In this document: positions 25,020 through 36,805 of the stretch, piece by piece
Layout of the letters: the number at the start of each line of letters is the position of its first letter
How positions within the stretch are numbered: the stretch's first letter is position 1
The notes under the pieces: model-generated
Seen by the model: the letters and a program-made list of their open reading frames with translations, nothing else
Told to the model about the DNA's origin: nothing
The model's database searches: none
NCBI GenBank assembly: GCA_965153455.1
Contig: OZ234501.1
Coordinates: forward strand, 9,362,001-9,426,000
Origin: Sphagnum compactum
Lineage: Eukaryota; Bryophyta; Sphagnopsida; Sphagnales
Direction of reading: 5' to 3'
Length of the DNA stretch: 64,000 nt
Translations under genes and position numbers: made by a program

Positions 25020-25657
25020 AAATGTTAGTGACAGCAAAATGAAAAGAACAACAAAAAAACTCATTTTTGTTGGAAAAAAAAAACAAGGAAAAATCAAAAA
25101 GTTGATTACTTGTGCTAATCACCATCAACATTCAAATCTTCAAAATATTCTACTTCTTCAATCAAGTAATAATTGTCATCGGTCAAACATACACCAACCA
25201 TGTATAGTAATGGACTTTTAAAGTGAACATATGGATTATAATTTAGGTTCTGAATTAATATTCAAATGCAGTTTTTGTTATGATTTCATTTCAATATTTT
25301 TTATAGGGACTCAATATATGATACATGATGGAAAAACAAATGTGGATTGAAAAAAATTGACCAACAAATAATTATGGACTTTTGAATCACCAGATTTGGG
25401 CCTTATTTTCAAAAGTCACAATCTTGGTCATTTTTTGTTGGATTGATATTTTTTTCCCCCTAGCATGTGTAATAAAAAGTTTTCTAAATGGGAAGCCTTT
25501 CATATGGACTTTATTAATTGATTAATCACCACATGTGGCCCTTTTAACATTGATTTTTAACGGTTTTTTTCCATTCTAATGTTAATTTTTCCATTTATAT
25601 GGATTTTTGGGACTGGGATTTTTGCCATTTTTGAGTCTTCATAGCTTGCATCTACCC
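25020..25657 (+). mobile_element. M1-family MITE-like element, 5' end uncertain
   Basis: The 3' end TAGCTTGCATCTACCC (25642-25657) matches the M1 terminus. Internal blocks such as ATAGGGACTC and ATTATGGACTTTTGAATCA align in order with 12660-13291. Ten or so bases of the usual terminus (GGGCCACTT) are missing, and the 5' terminal repeat was not found, so this copy is probably decayed or truncated. Confidence 0.6.
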
Positions 25658-25892
25658 ATGTAAATAATTCTTAAACACGCAATTTTAGTTGAATATTAGT
25701 TTATTTTATGAAATATTAATTCAATAAACTTAGTTTTTTTACTAAGGTTCCCAATTATCATTCATGTCCCATTGAAAAGTGATTCATTATTTACCATTTG
25801 ATTTAACCTTATTTGGAGAATATCCACCTTGAAAAGAAACATTAAACTTAACAATGATATGGATTTAAATTTAACCCTAAACCCAATGATAC

Positions 25893-26104
25893 CACTAGAA
25901 GAAAATTTGTGATTTGTAACCAATTTTTGCAACTAAAAAATGTCATTTATAACCAAAAAACTAACAATGAGGAAATACCACTAGAAGGAAATTTGTCATT
26001 TACAACCAATTTTTACAACTAAAAATGTCATTTGCAACTATTTTTCAATTGCAAAAAATTTTAACAACAAAAATTAATTGCAAATGATTTTTTTTCTTCT
26101 AATG
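25893..26104. mobile_element. 212-bp CACTA-type MITE with 3-bp TSD
   Basis: The ends CACTAGAAGAAAA and TTTTCTTCTAATG are inverted repeats with one mismatch. The trinucleotide TAC flanks the element on both sides (25890-25892 and 26105-26107). CACTA ends and a 3-bp duplication are the hallmarks of the En/Spm superfamily. Internally a second start, also TAC+CACTAGAAGG (25976-25979), begins a repeated segment with the ACAACCAATTTT core. The element may therefore be a tandem of two units or a partial internal duplication. It has no coding sequence. Confidence 0.9.
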
Positions 26105-26107
26105 TAC

Positions 26108-27620
26108 ACATTCATGTTTAATTTATGAACTTGATGTCATTATTCCTCAATATAAATTCAAATTATACTAATTGTCAACTTGCCTATGACCCAAGTATTA
26201 AAAGACACAATGGTTTTTTGTAATCATTTAATATATGCACAATTGGCAACACAATTTTCCTCCTTTATGCATAAGTGGCTTTTGATGTATTTTCGAATAA
26301 GAATAAGTGGTTTTTTAGTCACTTGTTGACTCCTTTCTTGAAAAACCTCACTCACTCAAAGTGGGTCCAATTGGCACCCACAAAAAAAAAACCAATGCCA
26401 AACATGGATTCATTGGATCTATATTAAAAGAGCTTAATTTGGTTCTAGTTTAATCATTAAAAGTAGTATGGTCTAAATTTTAAATGAAAGAAAATGGAAT
26501 TGCATGTAGATTCATACAACAAATAAAAGAATCAAAACATGAAGAAAATACTTTAAAGGGAACTAAACTCTAGATTTTTTATTCATAAATAATCATGAAT
26601 TCACCAATGACCATGCTTGTCCCAATTGTAGAAACAAACATAATGTGATCTACGACATGAAAATGGAATGAATAAAAGCTTTTAGGTGGTAGCACCAATC
26701 CACACCTTTTGATCTTTTTAGCTTGTATTGGCATTTGATAAGGAACATTTTTTGAGTAATGAATTCTTGTGTAGACATGTGAATAGTTGTGTTCAAATGT
26801 TGCCCCAATTGATTGCACAATTTCTAATCCAAAATTGCAACTAAAAAATTAATTATCCCATTTTTTGGGGCGTCCATTTGAATTTCACAAACTTTATAAA
26901 TAATGTGCACTTGCCTAGGCTTACATACTTACCTAACTACCCATCCTAGGTTTATTTTATTAACTACCTACCTATCTATAATACTTATTAAACCCTAGAA
27001 ACCCCTTAGTATATTTATAACATACTTCGAATATATCTCCAATATAACTTTAATGTACATTCCTAGAAATATACCCCTAGTACACTCATAATATGTTCTA
27101 GTATATAGTTGCTAGGGGCTAAGTTGACAAACTAATTGCAACCAAATGTTGGTTACTAATGTGACTAATGAGACATACAAGTTTATTGGTGGATGAATAA
27201 AACTCTAAAAGCCATTCACATGAAAGGATGAAAAAACCAATAGTCACAATGTAATTGAAACATAGTTGCAAAATAGTCAAAAATTGTCAAAGTTGGTACA
27301 TAGTTCCAAAAATAGTCACAAACGACACATAATTGCATGTAGTTGCAAATAAAGTGGCTACATTTTGTTAGATTTCTTTCAATGATTTCACATGCTTCAT
27401 AAAATATATAAATAATGACATCCCCAAGTTCACATTCTTTGATTAACAGTAATATTTCTTGATGACACCGAGATGTAAAAACAAAAAAAAATTAATAGTT
27501 CAGGATGCATCCAAATTTGTGAATACCAAATGCCAAGGTCATTTGTTAACTCAAAATTTAGGAAGCATGCTCTCATTAAACATGTTAGTTATAATAGAAC
27601 ATTAACCCATCACATGTCCA
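26108..27620. other. No gene; TACC-type words and TTGCAA motifs
   Basis: Short TACCTA words lie at about 26905-26985 and GTTGCAA motifs at 27120-27370. A 79-codon minus-strand frame (26579-26818) encodes an unrecognised peptide (VPYQMPIQAKKIKRCGLVLP) that could be an undetected transposon fragment. Confidence 0.4.
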
Positions 27621-27624
27621 ATGG

Positions 27625-28540
27625 AAATCATGAAAACATTCCTTCACACTAATTGGTTGGCCCTAACAACTCTAGGACTTCCAATTTTTTTCAAATGAGT
27701 TTGATGATTGTGATCAACCATGGAAAAAATACGGTTTCCTATCCCAAAGTTTATATTAACAACCTGATCTTGGGCAATTCTAATAAAGGTGTTTTCCACA
27801 ACATCACAAAACATTTAGAAATGGTCACATTCATACCTAGTCATGGGATCAATGTACATCGTAAGAGGTCAACTTGATCTTTAAAACTATTATGCAAATT
27901 TTGAAATGAAAGCATACCTTCCAAGAAAGAAAACTTAATCACAACATTGATTGCCAATGGTGATAGCAAACATTTATCAAGGTTGGAACAACGTGTGAAA
28001 ATCACAACGAATATCATAATTCAACCTTGCTTGAACAACTAAAGGGTTGTCTTGTGACACTTCAACCATCAATGTTAGTTTGTATTGTACCAAGAAATGT
28101 TTCAAAGGCTGCAACATTGATACCCATCATGTTTTGACATTTCTCAAGATCTTTAGTCCTTCCATTTCAATGATTTGAGCAAACTTAATGCATTACACAT
28201 GTCACATGGGGGACCTTGAGAAGTAGGAATACAATGATTGGAATAGATCTTTTGATTTAATCACCATTGGTAGATTAGACAAAGTTTGCATAACAAGATT
28301 TATTCTATGGGCCATTTGATGCTAGCCCATCATTTGAGGAAATTTTTTCTCCTTCAATTGTGGTGTCACTCAAGTGTGACAACCTTGGAAAATAGAAGCT
28401 CCATTTGCAACAAAGTAAATGAGCCTTTAAGTTATGTCTTGGTTGGTTAAAGCTCCTTGCTACATAAGGGACTTGAAGTCACTTCCAATTTTCTCCAAAT
28501 TTGGGGTTAAAGCATGATGCAATGGACCAAAAAACGACAC
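27625..28540 (-). pseudogene. hAT-superfamily transposase relic, central part
   Basis: On the minus strand the recognisable order is LEKIGSDFKSLM, FVANGASIFQGC, MAHRINLVMQTLSNLPMV (about 28300-28245), LFQSLYSYFSRSP, IEMEGLKILRNVKT, WVSMLQPLKHFLVQYKLTLM and SQDNPLVVQARLNYDI (about 28035). It then shows a damaged middle, MYIDPMTRYECDHF (about 27857-27815) and VDHNHQTHLKKIGS. These are the blocks around the RNase H-like core of a plant hAT subfamily, the same one as the relic at 46089. Stops and frameshifts are frequent. Neither the N-terminal zinc finger nor the C-terminal dimerisation domain was found. The plus-strand open frame at 27653-27877 is antisense to it and not a gene. Confidence 0.85.
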
Positions 28541-30119
28541 ATGCAAAGTCTACACAAGAGTACACAATTTTTTTGAATCCCTTTGTTAAGCTTCTCACAA
28601 TTCCAACATTCACGTTATATTCATTTTTGAAAGTTGATAAAATTTTCTAAAATTTTCTCAATCACTTTGGTCTATAATTTAATTTCTTCTTATATAAGTT
28701 TATTAAAAAGGTTAATATCAATGTGAACTTTTTTCTACATTTCATTTATTTATTTATTTTTCCAATCATAATTATGTCTAAATAGGAAAATTATTTAGAT
28801 GTTCATCTTGTTTTGGGCCTTATTGAATGTGATTATTGGTTTCACACCATTCTTCATATTCATAATACAAATATATTGTTCCTAGATAGTTTTTCCCAAT
28901 TCTTCATTTTTATGTGCATTATGAAATTTTTAAGATATTTCAATTTAGAGTGCACATGAAAATAAAATAAAATATTTATCTTGAATTTCAATTTTTGTGT
29001 GTAATATGTAATATGTTTGATCAACTCATGTGATTGAACTTTAGGAAATAATATTTTTTAGTGAAAAATAGTCCACATAATTTGTTACATGACATATATT
29101 TTGTTTTAAAAGCCAAAAAAATAGTATGCAACCAATTCTAATTACAAAATGTTTTGGTGCATTTTACTACATATATAAGTTACCATACATATTTGAGTCC
29201 AAACCATAAAATATTCAATACAATTATCATATAGGCTTCTATTAAACTTCATCATTTAAAAAACAATGTTTGTGATATCCATTTTGGTCTAGTGCACCAT
29301 GTTGTTGCCCAATGGTGTGCAAAAAAATAAGGTGCAACTAATTCATTAGGAAGTAAAATTTATAATTAAATTCATTGTAAATAATGTTTTTATAAAAATA
29401 CCCTTATACTTGAGGTCTTTCATATAACATGCAACAAATGGCCACCCTAACAAAAAGGGTTAAGTTATCACAAGGTGAATTTGTCTACATTACCACCTTT
29501 AGCAACACATTGTGCACAATATGAGGAGGATTGACACAATTCCTAAAAGCATGTCACAAGGTATCAAGACCAAAATTTTGATAAAATGTGTTATGAAAAA
29601 CTTAAAATTTTTTAACTCCATGCATTGGGACAAGAATAGTGTGCATGAGCTTTAAGATGGGATTAGGATGAATTCTTCAATTTGAGCTTATGAACATGTG
29701 AAAATGCACAAACCAAAAGAAGAAGGTGATTATTACAATTGGAGCCAAATTGGGTCATGGACTCAAGCTTGTACATTTATTTTATGTTCACATGGCCCAA
29801 ACTTGGGAAGAGACATCACCTCCCCCTATAGTATAATGTAGAGTTTCATGGCCACACTAGAATGGCATTTTCCCAATGAGTTCCAAAATGGATTCCCAAA
29901 ATGGATCCTTGAATTTTTGGAGCATCATAATTCCCTGAAAATAGGGCCCTAAAAAAGCCTATTTTGAACATGCAATCGTATATTCTTATAAATATATTTG
30001 AAATATTTCCAAAGAAATAAAAATTATTTTATTCCAAGACACTTTGAAACCCCAATTTGCCCTTTAAACATTTTGAACTTCCATAAAAACCCAACTTTTG
30101 AAATGGGAGTTAGATTTAC
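28541..30119. other. No recognisable gene or element
   Basis: AT-rich sequence. The first few hundred bases could contain the diverged N-terminal part of the neighbouring minus-strand hAT relic, but I could not align any of it. Confidence 0.45.
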
Positions 30120-30135
30120 GAGTCCTAAGGAGGCA

Positions 30136-30180
30136 TCCCCTTAACTCTTAAGGGCTTCCCGCTTCATACGGGTCTTGGGA
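30136..30180 (+). other. Two adjacent hairpins in a GC-richer patch
   Basis: CCTTAACTCTTAAGG is followed immediately by CCCGCTTCATACGGG, both able to fold with short loops. No terminator or RNA-gene class was recognised. Confidence 0.4.
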
Positions 30181-30257
30181 ATATGTTACTCTCACCTTGC
30201 ATCTTTATTTTGCTCTTGGATTCGTTTAGTGTAGCACTTTAACCTTGGTTGTGAACC

Positions 30258-30270
30258 CACACTACAAAAA
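30258..30270 (+). other. CACTACAAAAA terminus-like motif
   Basis: CACTACAAAAATTC near 30259 matches the common left end of plant CACTA-type MITEs. No matching right end was found, so it is only a candidate. Confidence 0.3.
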
Positions 30271-30744
30271 TTCATGGATTTTCAAACTTATCCAACTTGA
30301 CTACCTTATCCATTTTCACTAAAAACGTTTGTCAATTTGATTAAAAGCCTTAGTTGTTATTTCTTTCAATTGGTTTATTTGACTAAACTGACCTTTTCGA
30401 CTACATGGTCAATTTTATAAGTCCATAGCTTAACATCCAAACATTGGCTAGCAATGAAAAGTTAGATTTTTAATTAATTAAATTTAAAAACATGACTTAG
30501 TTTTTGTTTAATTAAAAATTTCAATCGCATTTTCCTTCAAATGATTTGAAATTTTATACAAGTTTGTATATTATATATATGTAGACCTTTGGAAACTTTT
30601 CAAGAATACATTTTAATTTGCTTCATTTTAACAAAACATACAAATGGAAAAATTTGGATTTGTAAGATGATTTGGAGTAAACATGTTATATTCATGTTTT
30701 GACACATGTTATGTTACAAAGTCATGTGTTGATTGATTAACAAA

Positions 30745-30800
30745 AACATTGGCTTGAGGCCATGGAGACTGTGGTTCAATTCTTGATACCGACATTTATT
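30745..30800 (+). mobile_element. Damaged SINE-like unit before a GTAG array
   Basis: TGGCTTGAGGC (30750) resembles an A box and GGTTCAATTCT (30773) a B box. They are only 23 bases apart, so about 20 bases of a tRNA-like head would have been lost. A GTAG/TAGG array begins about 50 bp later. Confidence 0.4.
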
Positions 30801-30834
30801 ATATCTTGTACTTATAAGAATATATACATATTGT

Positions 30835-31030
30835 ATGTATGTATGTATAGATGTATGTACCTATATGTACATAGGTAAGAGTTGGTAGGTAAGTATTTAC
30901 TACCGTACCTAATAAATATGAATTACTTACCTATTATATGTTAAATAGTTATGTACTAGGTAGTTATTTATAGTAGGTAGGTATTTAACATTTGGTAGGT
31001 AGTTACATAGGTAGCTTAAGTATTATATGC
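30835..31030 (+). repeat. GTAT/TAGG tetranucleotide array
   Basis: GTATGTATGTAT passes into TAGGTAAG, GGTAGGTAAG and GTAGGTAGGTA words, a degenerate simple repeat. Confidence 0.8.
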
Positions 31031-31129
31031 AATTATAATGTAGGGTTTTCAAAACAAACATGATGCACCCAAATTTCATTTGTTGTGACATTAACATCCA
31101 TCCAGATATGTCAATTTTGTTTGTTTTGA

Positions 31130-31680
31130 TGAATATTGACCTTTTTCTTGTGGCAATTGAATTCTTTTGGTTAGACCAATTTTGTCATTAAACTAGGCGA
31201 CTAACAAATTTCGGTTGCTAAATCGAATGATTGAAATTTTTCGGTTGCCACTTTGAAAAAAATTGGTCATTGCTCATAAAATTTTTGGGTGTTGTTTAAA
31301 AATTTTCATTTGTCTAATCAATAGTGGTTTGATTTATACCATTGAACCAGTGGTTAAAACATTATCTATCACTACCCCAAAAAACATTTTTGGTTTTTAG
31401 CTTGGGTGACGAAAAAAATTTGGTCACCAAATTGGGCGACTTCAAATTTGGTGATTGAATTTTTTGAGCATTATTTGAAACTTTTTTCTCATCACCCAAA
31501 AAATTTAATCATTTGATGGATGATGATTCAATTTCCACCATTGATTTAATGACTGAAATTTCTTCTTTCCTAGCCCAAACAAATTTGATTATTGCCTGAA
31601 AAGTTTTTGGTTGTTGCTTGAATGTTTTTTTTATTGCTAGTTAAATAATTTCAATTGCCACATGGTTTGCAATTGATGTG
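31130..31680. repeat. Degenerate repeats around GGTCACCAAATTGGGCGAC
   Basis: Variants of GGTTGCTAAAT, GGTCACCAAATT and TGGGCGACTTC recur with TTTTTGG spacers. CACTACCCCAAAAAACA near 31370 looks like a CACTA terminus without a recognised partner. Probably a decayed non-autonomous element. Confidence 0.4.
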
Positions 31681-32399
31681 GTTTCATTCACCCCTAATAG
31701 CCCTTGAGCAATTCGACCTTGCTTTGACCTCAATCGAACCTATTTTGATGTGACATGGGGTTGTGTTAATGTCCAAACAATTGCGCCACATCCTGATAGA
31801 TGTGCGGACAATATGACAACATTGTTGTAATGTGATTATTTTGGTTGTGTGTGCGACTAAAAGTATATATGGTGTTATAAAAAATATAAAGACACCATGA
31901 AAAATCAGCCCATAGGAAAGATGGAACAAGTCATAGTCACAACCTAATGAAAAGAAAATGAAAAATCATCCAAACTTGAAAAGTAGTTGCATAAGCAACT
32001 ATTCATAGTTGTAGGCAACATTTAAGTGCACCTAGTCACACATGAGGTGGTTGCAAATGATAGGATTTCCTTTAGTGACACATCACGAGAGAAGTTGCAA
32101 AACCCAAAGATACATTGTTGTGATTAATATAATCATGACAAGTGGCAAAAATAAGTCCCCAATGTATGATTAATAATGAATGTTTGCACATGCAAATGAA
32201 AAAACATATCAAATAGAACCATGACACATTGGTGTAATCAAACACAATACATGTGATTATTAAATGAACATTGCAATTGTAGGTCATTAGTTTTCTAATG
32301 GTAGATTATTCTATTCACACATGGCATGATAGATATCACAAATGGAAAAAATGCTTAAATAATCCTTTAGTGGTTTAGGGATTCACAAGTCCCAAATGT
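31681..32399. other. No gene; GTTGCA motifs
   Basis: CATAGTTGTAGGCAACA and GTTGCAAATGATAGG near 32000-32060 relate by eye to 27240-27380. Nothing else is recognised. Confidence 0.35.
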
Positions 32400-33690
32400 T
32401 GGTCTTAATATTCTAAGTTATTCTAACATATTCTCAATATACTACATTATTTTAGGCCATTTTACCTTAGATGATTCTTGGTTATTCGACCCTAGGTTAA
32501 TTTTGGCTATTCTAAACTATTCCACCTTAAGCTATATTAGGATTATTGGTTATTTTAGGCTATTCCACCTTAGGCCATTTTTGGATATTTTAAACTATTC
32601 CATCGTAGGTTATTTTGGGTTATTCAACCTTGAATTATTTTTGGTTCTTTAAAGTTGTTTTGCACTAAGCTATTTTAAATTATTTAAAGTTATTTTAGGT
32701 TATTAAACTTTAAATTATTTTAGATTATTTTATCCTAAACTATTCTTAATTATTTCAAATTATTCCTCCCTAGGTTGTTCTAAACTATTATTGGTTATTC
32801 CACCCTAAGTTATTTTAGGTTATTCAAAACTAAGTTAAATTATGTTATGTAGGTTATTCTATGTTGTGTAACCTTAAACTGGTTTAGGCTATAATAGATC
32901 AAAATATAGCTTAGGGTAAAATAATTTAAAATATTAAAAAATCCTGGGGTATAATTTAAAATAGTTAAAAATAGCCTTTGATAAAATAATTTAAACCAAT
33001 TTAAAATGGAATAGCTTAAAATAGTAAAAAATAACCTAGGGTAAAAAATTTAAAATAGTCTAAGGTGGAATAATTGATAATATTTTTGGGTAAAATAAAT
33101 TAAAATAACCTATAATAACTTATAATGGATTAGCCTAAAATAATTAAGAATAACCTATAATAGTCAAAGGTGTAATATTTTATAATAAATTGAAATTTTA
33201 AGGTAGATTACCTAAAATAACTTTGGGTGGAATATTTATAATGATTTATAGTGGATTAGTTGAGAATAATTAACTTAGGGTGGGACAACCTAAAATAACC
33301 AAGAATAATTGAAGGTCTAATAATTTAGGGTGGAATAGCCAAGAATAATTAAAAATTTAATAGCCTAGGGTGGAATAACAAAAAATAACCGAAAATAACG
33401 TAGGGTAGAATAACTTAAAATTACATGGGGTGAAATAACCTAAAATAACCTAGGGTGCAATAACATAAGTATTTAAAACAACAACAAAAACGAACCTATT
33501 TACTACAATTAATTACTTTGAGTAATAATGAATTATGTCAATTTGTAATGAAACATGATGATTATATAATGACCTTATATAATGACATAATTTTGGGCAA
33601 GGTGAAATGATTAGGGTGGGGTTTCATGTATTTCACTTTTAAGGTTCCATAGTGATTTAAGCTAGTGAATTGCACCCTTTTTTGGGATCA
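32400..33690. repeat. Long inverted degenerate array (family F1, copy 1)
   Basis: The left arm (about 32400-32890) is built of TTATTTTAGGTTATTC-like words. The right arm (about 32900-33470) is built of the reverse-complement type, AATAACCTAAAATAACC. The whole could fold into a long imperfect hairpin. A non-repetitive tail (33470-33690, with TTTAAAACAACA, AACCTATTTACTACA and CCATAGTGATTTAAGCTA) is shared with copy 2 at 37090-38720. Confidence 0.75.
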
Positions 33691-33868
33691 TTAATCCTAT
33701 GTGCCCATAGTCAAAAAATTGAAAGTAATTATATATTTTCCTACCCTTTCACACCAAGATGAATTTGACTCTAGTGATGAGGGGACAATAATTAAAGAGG
33801 AGGTTACAAAAAATGGAAGGCCATGGCTATTAAGGTTGTTAGCAGTACTGACATTCGAAAACCAATTC

Positions 33869-34014
33869 TTTCAAACCGACATACAATTAGAAATGTCATA
33901 GGTTTGGTTGTTATTGTTTCAAACTGACATACAATTAGAAATGTTCTAGGTTTGGTTGTTTATTGTTTCAAACCAACATACAATTAGAAATGTTGTAGGT
34001 TTGGTTGTTTGTAT
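33869..34014 (+). repeat. Three tandem units of about 48 bp
   Basis: Units start at 33869, 33917 and 33966, each beginning TTTCAAAC and carrying ACATACAATTAGAAATG and AGGTTTGGTTGTT. Confidence 0.9.
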
Positions 34015-34707
34015 AATGTAATCATGATGTTTATAATGGCTAAATGAACATACTAGTGAGATTCAAATTTTAATTCACAACTTATTACATCCAAATTGTT
34101 CAAAACTTTGTTATTGATTTTTCCAAGACCTTCAAATGATGTAAATGTTGTAATGGTTCCATTTAATGTTCCCAAATCCCAGTTGTAGGTGTGTTAAGGT
34201 TTCAAGGTTGGCACTAGCCTAATCTTGGTTATACATACCTTATACAATATTGCCAACAATACTGGCACCCAATCAACATCCATAAAATTTGGCAATGGTA
34301 CCAAGTCAATACACACATATGTTGGTGACATCCAATCAATACACACAAAATGTTGGTCGTAAACAATCAATATGTGCCAATGCGTCTAGTATTTATTCAA
34401 TTGATCCAACAACTACCGTGTCCTACAACTCCAACACAAACACCCATGTGGCACATGCCAATAGATTGGTTTGTAACAAGTAATGCAATAACTTTAACAT
34501 GTGCTACAAATATACAAAAAATTGCAAATTTTAAAGGTGAATCCCCCACATGTGTTGCTTAACCTACAAATGTATTTGACCAATTAAATAACTAAATAAT
34601 TTCTCTTTTAGGTGGGACTTTCCGTAAACTAAACAAAGGGCCATGTGTCAAACATTGGACAATGTCATGAACTATCCAAATGAAAAAAATTAAATTTCTC
34701 TTCAATA
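34015..34707. other. No gene recognised
   Basis: Overlapping plus-strand frames of 64-70 codons (34289-34562) encode unrecognised Thr/Asn-rich peptides over a degenerate CAATACACAC repeat and are not called. Confidence 0.4.
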
Positions 34708-35059
34708 CACTAATAAGAATTCTTGGTTTTTCAAATAGTCCAAGTTGATTAATTGGTCTTTATTGACTAGTGAACATGTATGTTTTGACTAGAGGCTAAG
34801 GGCTTGAATGTCATGTGTATCTTTTGACCAATCAACTTGGTTGAAATGACCTATTTGATTGTTTGTTAACTTGTACATCTAGTCAAATTGGACAAAAACT
34901 TGACCACTTTGGTCAACATGGCCGATGACATCCAGTCAATTGGAACATTTAATCAAGTTGAACATACACAAATGACACCTTTGGTCAAAATGGCCAATGG
35001 GGTTTTAGTCAAGTAAAACATTTAGTCAAAATGGCCAATGTTATTATAGTCAAATGGGG

Positions 35060-35460
35060 CATCCTACCTACCTATCTACCATATTCTACAACCTTCCTAC
35101 CTACCTACCTATCGACCTACTAACCTACCTACTTATCGACCTACTTACCTACCTACAACCTACTAGCTTACCTATTTATCTACTTATTATAACCTATTTA
35201 CTTACTTATTATAACTTGTATTTACCTATCGACCTACTTACGACAACCTACTTACTTACCTACCTTTGTATTTACCTACCTACTACAACCTACCCACCCA
35301 CCCACCCACCTACTTCCTTACCTACTTATTTACCTATCAGCCACCCCCCTATCAACTTACCCATCCACCCATGGTATTTATTAATTACCTACCTACTTAC
35401 CTACCTACCTAGCTATCCACCCACCTACCTCATACAACATACCTACCTACGTATTTCATA
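35060..35460 (+). repeat. TACC tetranucleotide array
   Basis: About 400 bp of CTACCTAC, CTTACCTA and ACCCACCC words. It creates a spurious 135-codon frame rich in Leu, Thr, Tyr and Pro (LPTYLPIDLLTYLL). Confidence 0.95.
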
Positions 35461-35524
35461 GTCTCGTAATGATTTGTCGAAATAAACATGTGAAATAAAA
35501 AACTTGACAAAAGTTGAACACCTT

Positions 35525-35610
35525 TTGATGATGTGGTCCATTGGTTAAAAATTTGGTTTATCATTGGGGAGGTCAAAGGTTAAATTCTTAATACTTGTAA
35601 TCTATGTACA
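35525..35610 (+). mobile_element. tRNA-derived SINE-like unit followed by a TAGG array
   Basis: A-box-like TGGTCCATTGG (35534) and B-box-like GGTTAAATTCT (35578) are 44 bases apart, exactly tRNA-like spacing. The TAGG array begins about 35 bp after the unit. Confidence 0.6.
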
Positions 35611-35619
35611 TGTTTAGGG

Positions 35620-35745
35620 GGTTAATGTAGGTAGCTAGGCTAGGCTAGGTTAAGTAAGTTAAGTAGGTTATATTAGGTTAAGTTAAGGTAGGTAGGCTAT
35701 GCTAGGGTAGGCTACCACCTACCTACTTACATTTTTATGACCTAT
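35620..35745 (+). repeat. TAGG/GGCTA array
   Basis: TAGGTAGCTAGGCTAGGCTAG and AGGTAGGTAGGCTATGC words, followed by the complementary CCACCTACCTACTTAC, so the end can fold back. Confidence 0.8.
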
Positions 35746-35973
35746 TTACCTATTCGTTTGCCTACAAATTATTTTTATAATAATATTGAAATAAATTATT
35801 AAACTATTTGACCATTCAAATGGTTCAATAGTCATCAATCAAAATGACTAGTCAAATTGTTCTTATTTTGCGAGTCAAAAGACCACCTTAGTCACATTGG
35901 ACATGGTAAAAGCAACTTGTGCAAAATGACAAGGGGTCTTTCCTGGTTTTTCAAACCAAGAATTTTAAGAGTG

Positions 35974-36569
35974 AATATTTTCCCAAGATGTACACATCTA
36001 TTATTTTTTGAAGAATAAAATACTAATTTTTGAATGAAGATTTATGTAATTTGAATATCATTAATTAATACATATCAACAATGATGTTTTGAAATTATTT
36101 TTCATAAGATGATTTGTTATGAATTTTATTTCAAGATTAAGATAATAGTTTTAATAAATCAAAAGTAACCTTAGTTGAAATGCTTTTCACATTTTTGAAA
36201 TTATGAATGTTGTATTAGTGTGTCTAATAGGTTATTATCATATCATATTTTTTACCATCAACTTACTTTTATTATACAAATCTTTTGAAAGTCCTTTCGT
36301 TACATCAAAATGCATCCTCATTCATTCTAGGTTTCATTAGATTTTGATTTTGAGTGAATTTGGAAATTTTTACAATGGTGAAATTGGTCAACCCTCTAGT
36401 GAATGGGGACTTGTTGATACAAACAATGAATTGATTTACCAGTACCTAGTGAAACAAAGTTATTTTCAAGTGAAATACAAATTTACCAAACTATTCATTT
36501 GCTAGTTAATTAACTAAGCAACTAAATTTAAATTATTTAATATATAATATTGTTGATAATTTCACGATT
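35974..36569. other. No recognisable feature
   Basis: AT-rich sequence only. Confidence 0.5.
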
Positions 36570-36805
36570 TTTAGCCTATGAGTTATTGATTTGTGTCACT
36601 ATTTAGGCTAGGTTAAAAACCTAACTTAAGTACATAAACCACATAATCAACCTAAACACCTATTCTAAAGAACTAAATAAAAGAATATTTGGTTAATTTA
36701 TCAATGTTGATCACGCACACACTAGTTGTGAAGTTTGATCCCTTGACCTATCAAATTGAAGCAAACACCCCTATCATCAAGCCACCTCACTTGTTGTGAT
36801 AATAT
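36570..36805 (-). mobile_element. tRNA-derived SINE-like unit
   Basis: On the minus strand, A-box-like TGGCTTGATGATAGG (36784-36770) lies 43 bases before B-box-like GGATCAAACTT (36741-36731). After the B box the sequence continues with ACTAGTGTGTGCG and then TTTAGGTTGATTATG and TTAGGTTTTTAACCTAGCC words, the TAGG-type tail seen elsewhere. This is the best A-B spacing in the window. Confidence 0.65.

Larger units (their letters stand above)
34708..35973. mobile_element. 1266-bp CACT-ended element carrying nested repeats
   Basis: The left end CACTAATAAGAATTCTTGG (34708) and the reverse complement of the right end (35973 back, CACTCTTAAAATTCTTGG) are inverted repeats. AATA flanks both ends (34704-34707, 35974-35977). 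Internal TTAGTCAAAATGG/TTGGTCAAAATGG repeats fill both flanks. Inside lie a TACC array, a SINE-like unit and a TAGG array. CACT ends suggest a CACTA-type non-autonomous element, but a 4-bp rather than 3-bp duplication leaves the class open. Confidence 0.7.

Noticed and set aside
27653-27877. 74-codon plus-strand open frame
   Set aside because: It is antisense to clear hAT transposase blocks on the minus strand.
30258-30270. Complete CACTA MITE starting at CACTACAAAAA
   Set aside because: No right terminus or target duplication could be found.
32400-33470. CRISPR-like or regulated repeat array
   Set aside because: The units are degenerate, contiguous without spacers and inverted about a centre. 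Nothing resembles CRISPR structure.
35054-35461. 135-codon plus-strand open frame
   Set aside because: It is the translation of a TACC tetranucleotide array (Leu/Thr/Tyr/Pro repeats) and has no other sign of coding.
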